A DNA stretch of 64,000 nucleotides from Paraescarpia echinospica (GCA_020002185.1 CM034544.1:1-64000); one strand, 5' to 3'; numbered from the stretch's first letter, positions 48,586 through 57,922 are shown. Made by a program: numbers and translations. Notes: a model not told the origin generated them from the letters alone.

Positions 48586-49045
48586 AAATAAATAATAATA
48601 ATAATAATTTACGTACTGCATTTCTCAGCGCCACAAATTCGGCAGTTATTACCAGTCAGAGGCGCATTACAATCCATATAATATGTAGCTATTACGTTTA
48701 TTCAAAACACATATACACATGCACGCACACACGTACGCACGCACGCACGCCCGCGCATCCGTGCGTGCGTGTGTGTTAGTAATAAATAGATAACGAGTAG
48801 TAATAATAAAAACAAGTAATATTAGTTAAAACGACAAGTTAAGAAAGAATACTAAAAAATACAATCAACGTTAGAAGATACTAACATGTTCACTGCTCAC
48901 CATTGCGTACACATTTCAATTAAAATAAAAAGCACGTTTAAAAAGAAGTGTCTTCAAATGATTTTTGAACATGTTGTGGCAGTCAGTAGTGCGCATGAAA
49001 AAGGGCAGATTGTTCCAGAGAGGTTTGTCCCCTTGCGTATAAAGC
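48586..49045 (-). mobile_element. LINE 3' terminus with ATT-repeat tail
   Basis: Minus-strand translation at 49,045-48,916 gives LYTQGDKPLWNNLPFFMRTT, then FKNHLKTLLFKRAF and a stop. The WNxLP...R...FKxxLKTxLF pattern is the C-terminus of CR1-group LINE ORF2. The remaining 300 bases would be 3' UTR, ending (minus strand) in an ATT/TTA microsatellite at about 48,610-48,585, typical of CR1/L2-like tails. A CGTG simple repeat (48,718-48,773) lies within the UTR. Confidence 0.68.
48715..48775. repeat. ACAC/ACGC simple repeat
   Basis: CACACGTACGCACGCACGCA and neighbouring GTGCGTGCGTG phrases form a short imperfect dyad. Confidence 0.85.
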
Positions 49046-49109
49046 TTGCAGCGCGGGACCTCCAGAAGGTGGGCGGGCGTCGGCGCAGCGTAGCGTGTCA
49101 GTGGGCTGG

Positions 49110-49215
49110 GCTGGAGGGAGGGAGGGAGGGAGGGAGGGACACACTCGCCCTCAAACTCGAACGCATGCACACACGCACGGACACTCGCACACGTACGCAG
49201 ACGCACACGCAGACA
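49110..49215. repeat. (GGGA)n followed by CA/CG-rich simple sequence
   Basis: GAGGGAGGGAGGGAGGGAGG at about 49,114, then CACACGCACGGACACTCGCA and similar runs to 49,215. Confidence 0.88.
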
Positions 49216-49889
49216 CACATGGCGCATTATTCCATCATAGACATAGGTGCATGGGAGATGATGTTTGTGATTTGTTATTTAAACTCATTAGATTCTGTCC
49301 GTTTCGTTATGGTGCAAAGTTGAAAACACTACCCCACGAAAACACTTTTGTGTAGTATTTTGAGCGTACGTCCAAAACATTCCCTTGTGTTTTGAGTGTA
49401 CGCACAAAACAGTTCCGCAGTGTTTTGTGCGTAGCTCCAAAGTAATTATTTTAAGTTCAAAACACTACCCCTTTATTTTGTTCCGAATTTTCAATTTCTA
49501 TGTGTTACTAGCCATCCATAAAGTACGTCTCGCTTGGTGATAGGTTTTGGGTTATCCGGATAAGGTATACTAAATTTGACCTTGGGAGGTGATATATTGA
49601 TAATGGTTACATAACGATTAAAAGAAAGCTGTTGACCCCAGTGTGACGATATTTATTAATAACCTCGTCTTGTCAATGAAAAGTTCATGGAGTGCAAGAG
49701 TGCTGCTAGCGTCATTCTATTTATAAAATTGCTTTATTTTCGGCAGCGGAAACATTAGGGGGGTGTGCATATTTAAAATATTGTGGGGGGACGTTAATAG
49801 CTGCGGGTATGGATTTGACGCTCATGCATCGTAACCAAATCTGCAAATGAATCCAAAAGAAGTTGTGGAAATATTGGCAGCATAGTGTG
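49216..49889. other. Unassigned sequence with a short CAAAAC-based repeat
   Basis: AAAACACTACCCC occurs at 49,323 and about 49,458. Between them TTTTGAGYGTACGYMCAAAA-type blocks recur about three times (49,355-49,440). Nothing coding is recognised. Confidence 0.55.
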
Positions 49890-50054
<165 letters not shown>

Positions 50055-50580
50055 GAGGAGGCAGATCAGAACGACTGAAGAGGCAGATCAGAATGACTGA
50101 AGAAGCAGATCAGAATGACTGAGGAGGCAAATCAGAATGACTTAGGAGACAGATTAGAATAACTGAGCAGGCAGATCAGAATGACTGAAGAGGCAGATCA
50201 GAATGACTGAGGAGGCAGATCAAAATGACCGAGGAGGCAAATCAGAATGAATGAAGAGGCAGAGCAGAATGACTGAGGAGGCAGATCAGAATGACTGAGC
50301 AGGCAAATCAGAATGACTGAGGAGGCAGATCAGAATGACTGAGGAGGCAAATCAGAATGACTGAAGAGGCAGATCAGAATGACTGAGGAGGCAAATCAGA
50401 ATGACTTAGGAGGCAGATTAGAATAACTGAGCAGGCAAATCTTAATGATTGAGCAGGCAGATCAGAATGACTGAGGAGGCAGATCAGAATGACTGAAGAG
50501 GCAGATCAGAATGACTGAGGAGGCAGATCAGATTGACAGAAGAGGCAGATCAGAATGACTGAAGAGGCAGATCAGAATAT
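50055..50580. repeat. 22-bp minisatellite
   Basis: About 24 copies of AGGAGGCAGATCAGAATGAC plus TG. Variants have AAGAGG, GCAAATC and ACTTAGG. Confidence 0.94.
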
Positions 50581-50589
50581 GGTTGAGGA

Positions 50590-50870
50590 GATAGACCAAA
50601 ATTATTGAGGAGGCAGACGAGAATGTGGAAGGACGCAGCTGAGGAAGACGGGGTTGGCGGGAAGAGAACGGAGGTTAACTTGGAAGAATGACGAGACAGA
50701 GAGTGGATACTGAGGAGACAGACGAGAATGTTGAAGGGCGCAGCTGAGGAAGACAGGGAAGGCGGGAAGAGAACGGAGGCTAACTTGGAAGAATGAAAAG
50801 ACAGAGAGTGGATACTGAGGAGGCAGACGAGAATGTGGAAGGACGCAGTTGAGGAAGACAGGGAATTATT
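50590..50870. repeat. ~104-bp tandem repeat, about 2.6 copies
   Basis: GAATGTGGAAGGACGCAG recurs near 50,621 and 50,831, with GAATGTTGAAGGGCGCAG between them near 50,728. Each unit starts with an AGGAGGCAGACGAGAATG block that resembles the preceding 22-bp unit, so the longer repeat seems to have grown from the edge of the shorter one. Confidence 0.88.
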
Positions 50871-50879
50871 ATGCATGAC

Positions 50880-51116
50880 ATGCAGGCGTTTTACAGCCTG
50901 AATATAATATCTTAATTTTAGTTATGACGGATAACTTGTAGCACATATACCATATGTTTATTGTAATTAATAGAAATGTCATGTTAAACTCACTGATCTA
51001 TTTTAAATGTGAAAGCGTTGTTGCGGCTCAAGGAACCCCACGTGGTGGCTTTAGAGACCCCACGATTGGGGCCCCGGCCTTGAGCCACTTCACATGCCTC
51101 CACTGTATTTTGCATA
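50880..51116. repeat. Dispersed repeat X, copy 2, left part
   Basis: Matches 46,660-46,870. It contains an imperfect hairpin: GGCTCAAGG (51,026-51,034) pairs with CCTTGAGCC (about 51,078-51,086), with CCCC/GGGG inside. Its last four bases, CATA (51,113-51,116), are duplicated after the solo LTR. Confidence 0.78.
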
Positions 51117-51408
51117 TGTAGAGAATTTAGAATGATAACGCACATGGTATCAATCTTCTTAATTGCTGGATGTTGTACAGGCTCCGAAAAGCCAATTTAT
51201 ATGCAAATGACTATAGCTGGGGTGGGGGATTTGTTTACATTTGAGGCCATCTGGTTTTGGGGAGGCAAGAGCCCTATACAGAGGGCCTTTGTTCAGAAGG
51301 TTACTATAAGTTCACTGGCACCCTGACAAGATTTCTAGAGACCCGTAGACTTTGGGAATGACATAACTAAAGGGTCAGCGTCTCACTCAAGGCTATGGTT
51401 TTAGCAGT

Positions 51409-51416
51409 ATAAATAA
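51409..51416 (+). promoter_or_regulatory. TATA box of the solo LTR
   Basis: TATAAATA, about 290 bases into the LTR, upstream of the tandem array and the polyadenylation signal. Confidence 0.55.
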
Positions 51417-51554
51417 TGGGGATTTGTGGATAATCGAGGCGATTACTGGGGCACACTGCCGGAGGAACGTTTCTCGTGAAGCACTGTCACCGAGCGCCCT
51501 GCGAGAAGTACTCAGACTCTCGCAGTACAATCAGTTATTCGCAGACTCGGTGAG

Positions 51555-51985
51555 TAACTCGGTTGCTGTATATAAGCCGCCGCCGTCTGACTTATCGTTC
51601 TGACACCTATAATTCGGTTGCTGTATATAGGCCGCCGCCGTCTGACTTATTGTTCGGACATTTAGAATATCTCCGTTATAATTCGGTTGCTGTATATAAG
51701 CCGCCGCCGTCTGACTTATTGTTCGGACATTTAGAATATCTCTGTTATAATTCGGTTGCTGTATAGAAGCCGCCGCCGTCTGACTTATCGTTCTGACACC
51801 TAGAATTCGGTTGCTGTATATAGGCCGCCGCCGTCTGACTTATTGTTCGGACATTTAGAATATCTCCGTTATAATTTGGTTGCTGTATAGAAGCCGCCGC
51901 CGTCTGACTTATTGTTCTGACACCTAGAATTCGGTTGCTGTATATAGGCCGCCGCCGTCTGAACCTATTGTTCTGACCTTTATAA
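51555..51985. repeat. Alternating 55/69-bp tandem repeat inside the solo LTR
   Basis: Seven copies marked by GCCGCCGCCGTCTGA at 51,576, 51,631, 51,700, 51,769, 51,824, 51,893 and 51,948, giving spacings 55, 69, 69, 55, 69, 55. Short units have TTCTGACACCTA; long units have GTTCGGACATTTAGAATATC. Confidence 0.93.
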
Positions 51986-52056
51986 CTGGGTAGTATTTAG
52001 CAGACATAGCCGTATACTGTGTATTAGATCTTGTATTGGTAGGGTTTTCCGCATAT

Positions 52057-52062
52057 AATAAA
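52057..52062 (+). terminator. Polyadenylation signal of the solo LTR
   Basis: AATAAA in the context CATATAATAAACTG, about 100 bases before the LTR end. Confidence 0.5.
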
Positions 52063-52159
52063 CTGTGAAAACGTATAACCTGACTTATCATTAGTACGAC
52101 TGAGTGAGTGAACGTGTGCCCGTACGCTTCCCTGCCGACCGCTCGACGCAAACGCTACA

Positions 52160-52195
52160 CATATATTTATGAATTGACGTATCCCAGCCTAACAA
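52160..52195. repeat. Dispersed repeat X, copy 2, middle part
   Basis: TATCCCAGCCTAACAA here matches TATCCCAGCTTGACAA near 46,878 in copy 1. It is the 36-base strip of X left between the two LTR-element insertions. Confidence 0.75.
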
Positions 52196-52466
52196 AGCTA
52201 ACATTACAACACAAGGTCATGAGGACTATTTCAAACAACACGAGAAATCATAATCTACGTAGTTATTACATTTTTAAGACAAACTAATGATGTTCAGTAT
52301 GCATAAGTATTAATATTGTTGGTAGGCCTAGCTACTTCAAGGTAAAGCAATTATTAACTGAAACTCGAAGATTGATTTATAAGTGCATGCTTATCATTAT
52401 ATAAATTGAATAGACTTACTAGTTAGTCAGTTAAATAGATACTTAATGCTCTTAAAAGAGAGGGGA
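52196..52466 (+). repeat. Copy of the element's 3' UTR and polypurine tract lying upstream of the 5' LTR
   Basis: This 271-bp stretch is the same as 57,371-57,641. It ends in AAAAGAGAGGGGA directly before TGTTATAGG. That is the form of a polypurine tract, which normally stands before a 3' LTR, not outside a 5' LTR. It suggests the remnant of a second, tandem element copy sharing the LTR, or an unusual LTR boundary. Confidence 0.6.
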
Positions 52467-52650
52467 TGTTATAGGACTACATTATCAGCATGATAGTAAT
52501 ACGCGTAGTAATACATGTACCAAGAGTGACAAGGTCACGCACTCTGGTAGCGTCATGAACTAAGCCGACATACGTGCAATTCTAGTACTCATTAAATATA
52601 CACTATATAAGTATCATCATGGAGCCTGTTGTCATTACGAACATATTTCA
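52467..52650 (+). mobile_element. 5' LTR (184 bp, inferred)
   Basis: Starts TGTTATAGGACTAC and ends ATATTTCA (TG...CA). The polypurine-like tract precedes it and a TGG-starting primer site follows at once. TATATAA at 52,604-52,610 is a plausible TATA box, with ATTAAA a little upstream. The alternative is that the whole 455-bp repeat is the LTR, but that would begin AGCTAAC and lack a polypurine tract at its 3' copy. Confidence 0.65.
52604..52610 (+). promoter_or_regulatory. TATA box of the gypsy LTR
   Basis: TATATAA in CACTATATAAGTATC, about 40 bases before the LTR end; identical in the 3' LTR. Confidence 0.55.
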
Positions 52651-52668
52651 TGGTGGCAGCGGTGACCA
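52651..52668 (+). promoter_or_regulatory. Primer-binding site
   Basis: TGGTGGCAGCGGTGACCA follows the LTR directly. TGG complements the CCA end of a tRNA, as expected. I cannot name the tRNA with confidence. Confidence 0.6.
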
Positions 52669-53289
52669 GGACCATGGAGAAAGGTGTTTCATGGTCCTGG
52701 AAGTGACACTTGACGGGGAAAAGAGATTGTAGACGACTCGTCTGATCGCCCGCAAGTACGTGACAACGGGAAGATGAGCTATGCTCCACTGCCTGTCTGT
52801 GGGAACACTGTGAGTGTCGTCGTTACTGACTTTTGCTACAAGCTAATGTGAAACGGACACTGCTTCGGCTAGGTCCAAGAACTCTGCTTTGGCTAGGTTC
52901 TAGCATTCGTTGAACTCTCCTTCGGCTAGGTTCAAGTATTAGTTAAACTCTGCTTTGGCTAAGCTAACAGTGATATCGGATATCGCACACCCCGACACGC
53001 AGTGGCGCAGATGACCCTCCAAACGGGTGGAGTACGTGTGGCCTGAAAAGGTCGATCGCCCGCGTCATCGGAAACGCCACGGGAGCAGCCGGACAAGATT
53101 GATGACAGTACGTATGCATATGGCGTCGCTTAGTTTAACCAGCAGACGACCCGGAATGTAAACATTGCCAGGGTCACAGACGTAGTCGAAATCAGCTGAC
53201 TGTAACAACTAAGCCCCGTTTTACAGAGTGACGAACGTAGCAGTATAAATAAACCTAGACACGTGTGCGTTGTTCCGCGAGATATAAAG
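52669..53289 (+). other. Untranslated leader of the gypsy element
   Basis: About 620 bases with no long frame. CTTYGGCTAGGTY-type phrases recur four times between about 52,863 and 52,966, a small degenerate tandem repeat. RNA packaging or splice functions cannot be read from the sequence. Confidence 0.6.
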
Positions 53290-56200
53290 ATGGCAGAAGC
53301 TTTGCCCAATCCATCCATGGAGTGGAGCCACCCGGACAGACCACAAGCATACAAAGAGTTTAAACAAATCGCAGAGATGTGGTTTAAGGTAAAAGGGACG
53401 ACACCAGCAATGCGACACAGTTACATCATTCTATGGTCGGGACGCGAAGGTCTTCGTATGTTCAACACATGGGAACTGACGGAAGAACAGCTAAATGATC
53501 CCCAAAACATATGGGATAAGTTTTCTACACAAATCGAAGCACCTGACAATTTCAGGATTCACCGCCTTGAATTCCAGCGATACCAACAGCAAGAGCAAGA
53601 GTCCGTCGATGACTTTTACACGCGATGTAAGTGTAAAGCAATTAAATGTCGTTTCAAAGACACCGTGGCATTGGAAGAACGGATAATTGAAGTGCTGACG
53701 TCTGGCGTGAAATATCCCGACGTGCAGAAGAAATTGCTGGGGAAGGATGAAAAGTTGACAATACTGGACGCTCTCGGTATATGTCGTACGCACGAAGCGA
53801 GTGCTACACACATGGCGCAGTTTAACAGAATCGGGCAGCATTACAACGTTGACTCAATGCATAAACATGACCAATGTGGGAGATGTGGAACGTACCACCT
53901 CGCAAAGCCACAGGATCGATGTCCCGCATACAAGACAAAGTGTTTGGCCTGTGGAAAGACGGGACATTGGAAGAGCATGTGTCGAACAAAAACTGGACGA
54001 AAAAAACGTCAATACGGACATCGGCCCAGATCCAGATCTCGCGGCGGAGCAGGCCGATTACGAGGTAACGAGTCCTATAGGCAGAATAGCAGGTCCAGGC
54101 CAGGTAGCCGGGTTAGTGACGTCCACACAGTGGAGCACAACGCAGATTTGCCTAGCCAGTTCGAGAGTATGGGCTTCGAGGCCATTACGCTCAGAAAGAT
54201 AGACACTGTTGATAATACTGATTCCACCAACGGTGAGGGCCACAACGAAGTGTTCATTAAGTTGGACATTAAACTGGGAAATCGACCTGGCATTCACACG
54301 CTGAAGACGAAGGTAGATACAGGCGCACATGGAAACATACTACCAATCCGGATATTTAGAAGAATGTTTCCCGAAGCACTGGACAGTGAGGGGTACCCGA
54401 AACCAGGGACCACTGTACCAAGACAAACAATGCTGACAGCATACAACGGTACAAGAATACCACAATATGGTAGCGTAACTCTTCCGTGCAAATACAAAGA
54501 AACCAGCTGGATCGAAGCTGAATTCTTTGTGGCCGAATCGGAAGGACCGGCAATACTTGGATTGCCCAACTCACGTGCGCTACACATCGTCACGATAAAT
54601 TGTGCAATCAACGCGACAAAATTGGTTGGCAGTAACACAAGCGGTAGCAATCACGTACGTCAGATCCGCAGCAAGAGCGAGACAAGAGAGAACGTCATAC
54701 CGATCAACAGTAAAGAAGAACTGCAAGCGATGTATCCAGACCGATTCAAAGGAATTGGAAAGTTTCCTGGCACGTTTCACATAACGCTAAAGGAGGATGC
54801 ACAGCCGGTAGTACAGCCGCCGCGGAAATACCCCATCCAACTGAAAGACGAGATTCGAGAAGAGTTGGATAGAATGGAAGCTATGGAAGTGATAACGAAA
54901 GTGACAGAACCGACCGATTACGTGTCATCGTTAGCTTTCAGCAGGAAAAGTACCGGAAAACTCAGAATATGTCTGGACCCTAAGGATCTCAACAGAGCGA
55001 TCAAGCGGACATATCACAAGACGCCAACACTCGAGGAAATCACCCACCGGTTTGATGGCGCAAGAGTGTTCAGTAAACTAGATGCCCGACATGGGTATTG
55101 GAGCATCGTGCTGGACGAGGAATCGAGTTACCTGACCACATTCAAATCGCCGTATGGGAGGTACCGTTATAGACGACTGCCATTCGGGATCAAGGTCTCA
55201 CAAGATATCTTCCAAGAAAAGATGGACTTAATACTTGAACAGTGCCCGGGTACACTAGGCATAGCCGATGATGTCTGTGTGTGGGGTAGAAACGACACAG
55301 AGCACGACAGAAACCTGCATAACCTGCTGCAAGTGGCCCGCAAGTATGGCCTGATCTTCAATCTAGACAAGTGTGAGGTCAAGGTGTCGCGCATCAAGTT
55401 CTTCGGTTCATACTATGATGCTGATGGTGTACATTCAGATCCAGTGAAAGTGGAAGAAATCAACAATCTTCCAGCACCTGCAAACGTCGAAGAGTTGCAA
55501 CAATTTCTGGGATTGGTGCAATACATGTCGCCATTCGTGCCGAGGCTAGCCGACCGCAATGCCGCACTAAGAGCGCTGACACGCAAGCACAGCGACTGGC
55601 AGTGGACGGCATCGCATCAAGCTGAGTTCGACCGTTTGAAGTCAATGATTTATACTGAATGCACGTTGACATACTTCAATCCCCAACAACCAGTTGTGAT
55701 ACAAGTCGACGCGTCTGTGAAAGGACTTGGGGCAGCTCTCATGCAGAAAAAAAAACCTGTCGCATTCGCAAGCAAGGCGCTCACGGACACCGAAACGCGT
55801 TACGCTAACATTGAGCGTGAACTGTTAGCTGTCTTCGGGTGTACACGGTTCCACACGTACGTGTACGGATCAACGTTCACGGTCGAATCAGACCACAAAC
55901 CATTGGAATACATCCAACACAAGAGCTTGGCAAACACCCCACCAAGGCTCCAACGCATGATGCTACGTCTGCAACCGTATGACTTCGAAATAGTGTATCG
56001 ACCGGGATGTGAGATGATGCTTGCTGACGCGTTGTCTAGGCTGAACCCAAAGCTAGGTCCACAGATCGACCTAGACACGACGATACACACTGTTCGCTTC
56101 TCTACGGCCAGACTCACACAGATGCAAGCCATGACAGTCCAAGATGAGGAACTGCACTCCTTGAAGGACGTCATTGTGAACGGTTGGCCGGCCAGTCCCA

Positions 56201-57225
56201 AACTGGTGAAGAAAGCAATCCGCCAGTACTGGTCATGTAAAGACGAACTTTCAGTAGACAATGGTATGATACTAAAAGGTGACAAGATCGTCATACCCGA
56301 AGTCATGAGGAAGGAGGTGTTAAAGAAGATACACGCGGGACACCAGGGCGTCAGCAAATGTCAGCTAAGGGCTAAGACGTGTGTCTACTGGCCAGGCATC
56401 AACAAAGAAATCGAACAAATGGTGAGTAAATGTGCTGTATGCCAAGAGCACCAGAGAAGCCAACCACCCGAACCACTCATGTCGCATGACATACCGCACA
56501 AACCTTGGCAAACAGTCGGCACGGATTTATTCCACATGGATGGAGCTGAGTATCTGATAATCGCGGATTATTACTCCAAGTATCCGTTTGTCCGAAGAGT
56601 CCGTGGCCCCTGCACTAGTGCAGCAGTGGTGGGTCTTACGAAGCAGCTGTTCAGTGAACAAGGCATCCCGTCATTGGTGATCAGTGACAATGGGCGTCAA
56701 TTTGACAGCCAGGAATATCGCAGATTCGCAGCTGAGTGGGAATTTGATCATGTCACGTCAAGTCCGAGATACCCGCAGAGCAATGGATTCATTGAACGCA
56801 CAATTCAGACGGTCAAGAGGACGATGGAGAAAGCAAGACGTGCTGGCATGGACCAGGATCTTGCATTGCTATGCCTACGAACAACCCCGGTGGACAATGT
56901 TATTCCATCTCCTGCAGAGTTGCTTAATGGACGTAAACTACAGAACAATCTCCCTACGAAAATAAGCAACAACTCGCCTAGGCGAGATGAAATCGGTCAA
57001 AGGATGAGGGAGCGCAAACACCTGCAAGAGAAATACCACGGCAAACGCGGTGTGAGAGAGCTAACACCGCTAGTAATAGGACAGCGTGTCGCCGTCCAAG
57101 ATCAAGTAACTGGCAGATGGGCACCGGCACGTGTCTCAGAAAAATGCCCGGAGCCCAGATCGTATGTCATCGAGACGCCGAATGGCCACACTCTGAGACG
57201 CAACAGACGCCACCTATATAAATAG
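53290..57225 (+). CDS. Gag-Pol polyprotein of the Ty3/gypsy element
   Basis: 1,311 codons in one uninterrupted frame. The start is the first ATG (context AAAGATGGC); the frame is open for some codons upstream but has no earlier ATG. Gag occupies about residues 1-245, with a Cys cluster (CGRC, 196-199) and a CCHC knuckle CLACGKTGHWKSMC at 218-231. Protease has VDTGAHGN with DTGA at 343-346. RT has FSKLDARHGYW (catalytic Asp 598), RLPFGI, and GIADDVCVWG (Asp 660/661). RNase H has QVDASVKGLG (Asp 807) and ESDHKPLEY. Integrase has HAGHQG...CAVC zinc-binding and a D,D-35-E triad at Asp 1079, Asp 1133 and Glu 1169. A basic C-terminal tail follows; there is no chromodomain and no env frame. All catalytic residues are present, so it may be functional. 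Gag and Pol are not separated by a frameshift. Confidence 0.96.
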   Translation: MAEALPNPSMEWSHPDRPQAYKEFKQIAEMWFKVKGTTPAMRHSYIILWSGREGLRMFNTWELTEEQLNDPQNIWDKFSTQIEAPDNFRIHRLEFQRYQQQEQESVDDFYTRCKCKAIKCRFKDTVALEERIIEVLTSGVKYPDVQKKLLGKDEKLTILDALGICRTHEASATHMAQFNRIGQHYNVDSMHKHDQCGRCGTYHLAKPQDRCPAYKTKCLACGKTGHWKSMCRTKTGRKKRQYGHRPRSRSRGGAGRLRGNESYRQNSRSRPGSRVSDVHTVEHNADLPSQFESMGFEAITLRKIDTVDNTDSTNGEGHNEVFIKLDIKLGNRPGIHTLKTKVDTGAHGNILPIRIFRRMFPEALDSEGYPKPGTTVPRQTMLTAYNGTRIPQYGSVTLPCKYKETSWIEAEFFVAESEGPAILGLPNSRALHIVTINCAINATKLVGSNTSGSNHVRQIRSKSETRENVIPINSKEELQAMYPDRFKGIGKFPGTFHITLKEDAQPVVQPPRKYPIQLKDEIREELDRMEAMEVITKVTEPTDYVSSLAFSRKSTGKLRICLDPKDLNRAIKRTYHKTPTLEEITHRFDGARVFSKLDARHGYWSIVLDEESSYLTTFKSPYGRYRYRRLPFGIKVSQDIFQEKMDLILEQCPGTLGIADDVCVWGRNDTEHDRNLHNLLQVARKYGLIFNLDKCEVKVSRIKFFGSYYDADGVHSDPVKVEEINNLPAPANVEELQQFLGLVQYMSPFVPRLADRNAALRALTRKHSDWQWTASHQAEFDRLKSMIYTECTLTYFNPQQPVVIQVDASVKGLGAALMQKKKPVAFASKALTDTETRYANIERELLAVFGCTRFHTYVYGSTFTVESDHKPLEYIQHKSLANTPPRLQRMMLRLQPYDFEIVYRPGCEMMLADALSRLNPKLGPQIDLDTTIHTVRFSTARLTQMQAMTVQDEELHSLKDVIVNGWPASPKLVKKAIRQYWSCKDELSVDNGMILKGDKIVIPEVMRKEVLKKIHAGHQGVSKCQLRAKTCVYWPGINKEIEQMVSKCAVCQEHQRSQPPEPLMSHDIPHKPWQTVGTDLFHMDGAEYLIIADYYSKYPFVRRVRGPCTSAAVVGLTKQLFSEQGIPSLVISDNGRQFDSQEYRRFAAEWEFDHVTSSPRYPQSNGFIERTIQTVKRTMEKARRAGMDQDLALLCLRTTPVDNVIPSPAELLNGRKLQNNLPTKISNNSPRRDEIGQRMRERKHLQEKYHGKRGVRELTPLVIGQRVAVQDQVTGRWAPARVSEKCPEPRSYVIETPNGHTLRRNRRHLYK

Positions 57226-57370
57226 TATGTGGACTGTACTGTGTAGACTATAGTAATGATGGTATTAGATCACACGTTATGTAACGTGAAACTATTACGG
57301 ACACTAACGAGAGTCATGCAATTAGACAGTATGCAAAATATTATATTATATATATTATAGGTATTCATGT
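57226..57370 (+). other. Downstream non-coding part of the gypsy element
   Basis: AT-rich sequence between the gag-pol stop and the shared 3' region, with a TATATTATATATATTATA stretch. There is no env-like frame and no polypurine tract next to 57,371. Confidence 0.65.
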
Positions 57371-57641
57371 AGCTAACATTACAACACAAGGTCATGAGGA
57401 CTATTTCAAACAACACGAGAAGTCATAATCTACGTAGTTATTACATTTTAAAGACAAACTAATGATGTTCAGTATGCATAAGTATTACTATTGTTGGTAG
57501 GCCTAGCTACTTCAAGGTAAAGCAATTATTAACTGAAACTTGAAGATTGATTTATAAGTGCATGCTTATCATTATATAAATTGAATAGACTTACTAGTTA
57601 GTCAGTTAAATAGATACTTAATGCTCTTAAAAGAGAGGGGA

Positions 57642-57825
57642 TGTTATAGGACTACATTATCAGCATGATAGTAATACGCGTAGTAATACATGTACCAAGA
57701 GTGACAAGGTCACGCACTCTAGTAGCGTCATGAACTAAGCCGACATACGTGCAATTCTAGTACTCATTAAATATACACTATATAAGTATCATCATGGAGC
57801 CTGTTGTCATTACGAACGTATTTCA
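57642..57825 (+). mobile_element. 3' LTR (184 bp, inferred)
   Basis: Same as 52,467-52,650 apart from two substitutions I can see (CTCTGG/CTCTAG and GAACATA/GAACGTA). It is preceded by AAAAGAGAGGGGA at about 57,629-57,641, the likely polypurine tract. Confidence 0.68.
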
Positions 57826-57922
57826 ACGACCCTGTTAGATGACATACATATTTACACGATAGTGCAATTGTAATGTTAAAAACTATATTATTTTTGGGTA
57901 TATCGCTGAAAACGTGAACAAT
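57826..57922. repeat. Dispersed repeat X, copy 2, right part
   Basis: ACGACC, CGATAGTGCAATTGTAATGTT and GCTGAAAACGTGAACAA-like sequence match 46,902-47,000 of the uninterrupted copy. This fixes where the gypsy element entered. Confidence 0.8.

Larger units (their letters stand above)
51117..52159 (+). mobile_element. Solo LTR (1,043 bp) with CATA target duplication
   Basis: The segment starts TGTAG and ends CTACA, a perfect 5-base inverted pair with canonical TG...CA ends. It is flanked by CATA at 51,113-51,116 and 52,160-52,163. It splits repeat X cleanly when compared with the uninterrupted copy at 46,655-47,030. Inside are a TATA box (TATAAATA, 51,409), a GC-containing tandem array and an AATAAA signal (52,057-52,062) in the right order for U3-R-U5 on the plus strand. 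No internal retroviral sequence is present, so this is a solo LTR left by LTR-LTR recombination. Family is unknown; it is not the LTR of the neighbouring gypsy element. Confidence 0.82.
52196..57825 (+). mobile_element. Ty3/gypsy LTR retrotransposon, apparently intact coding
   Basis: The unit runs from a 455-bp direct repeat (52,196-52,650) through leader, gag-pol and 3' region to the second 455-bp repeat (57,371-57,825). I count about six differences between the two repeats, roughly 1.3%, so insertion is fairly recent. It splits repeat X: host sequence resumes at 57,826 with ACGACCCTG, matching ACGACCTTC at 46,902. No target duplication is evident (AACAA versus ACGAC). The gag-pol order (Gag, protease, RT, RNase H, integrase) is that of Ty3/gypsy. 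The sequence style (single frame, GIADD polymerase motif, K02A2.6-like integrase) suggests the Mag-related group; that is a recollection-based call. Confidence 0.9.

Noticed and set aside
52196..57825. Endogenous retrovirus with env
   Set aside because: There is no frame between the integrase stop at 57,225 and the 3' repeat that could encode an envelope; it is a gag-pol-only Ty3/gypsy element.
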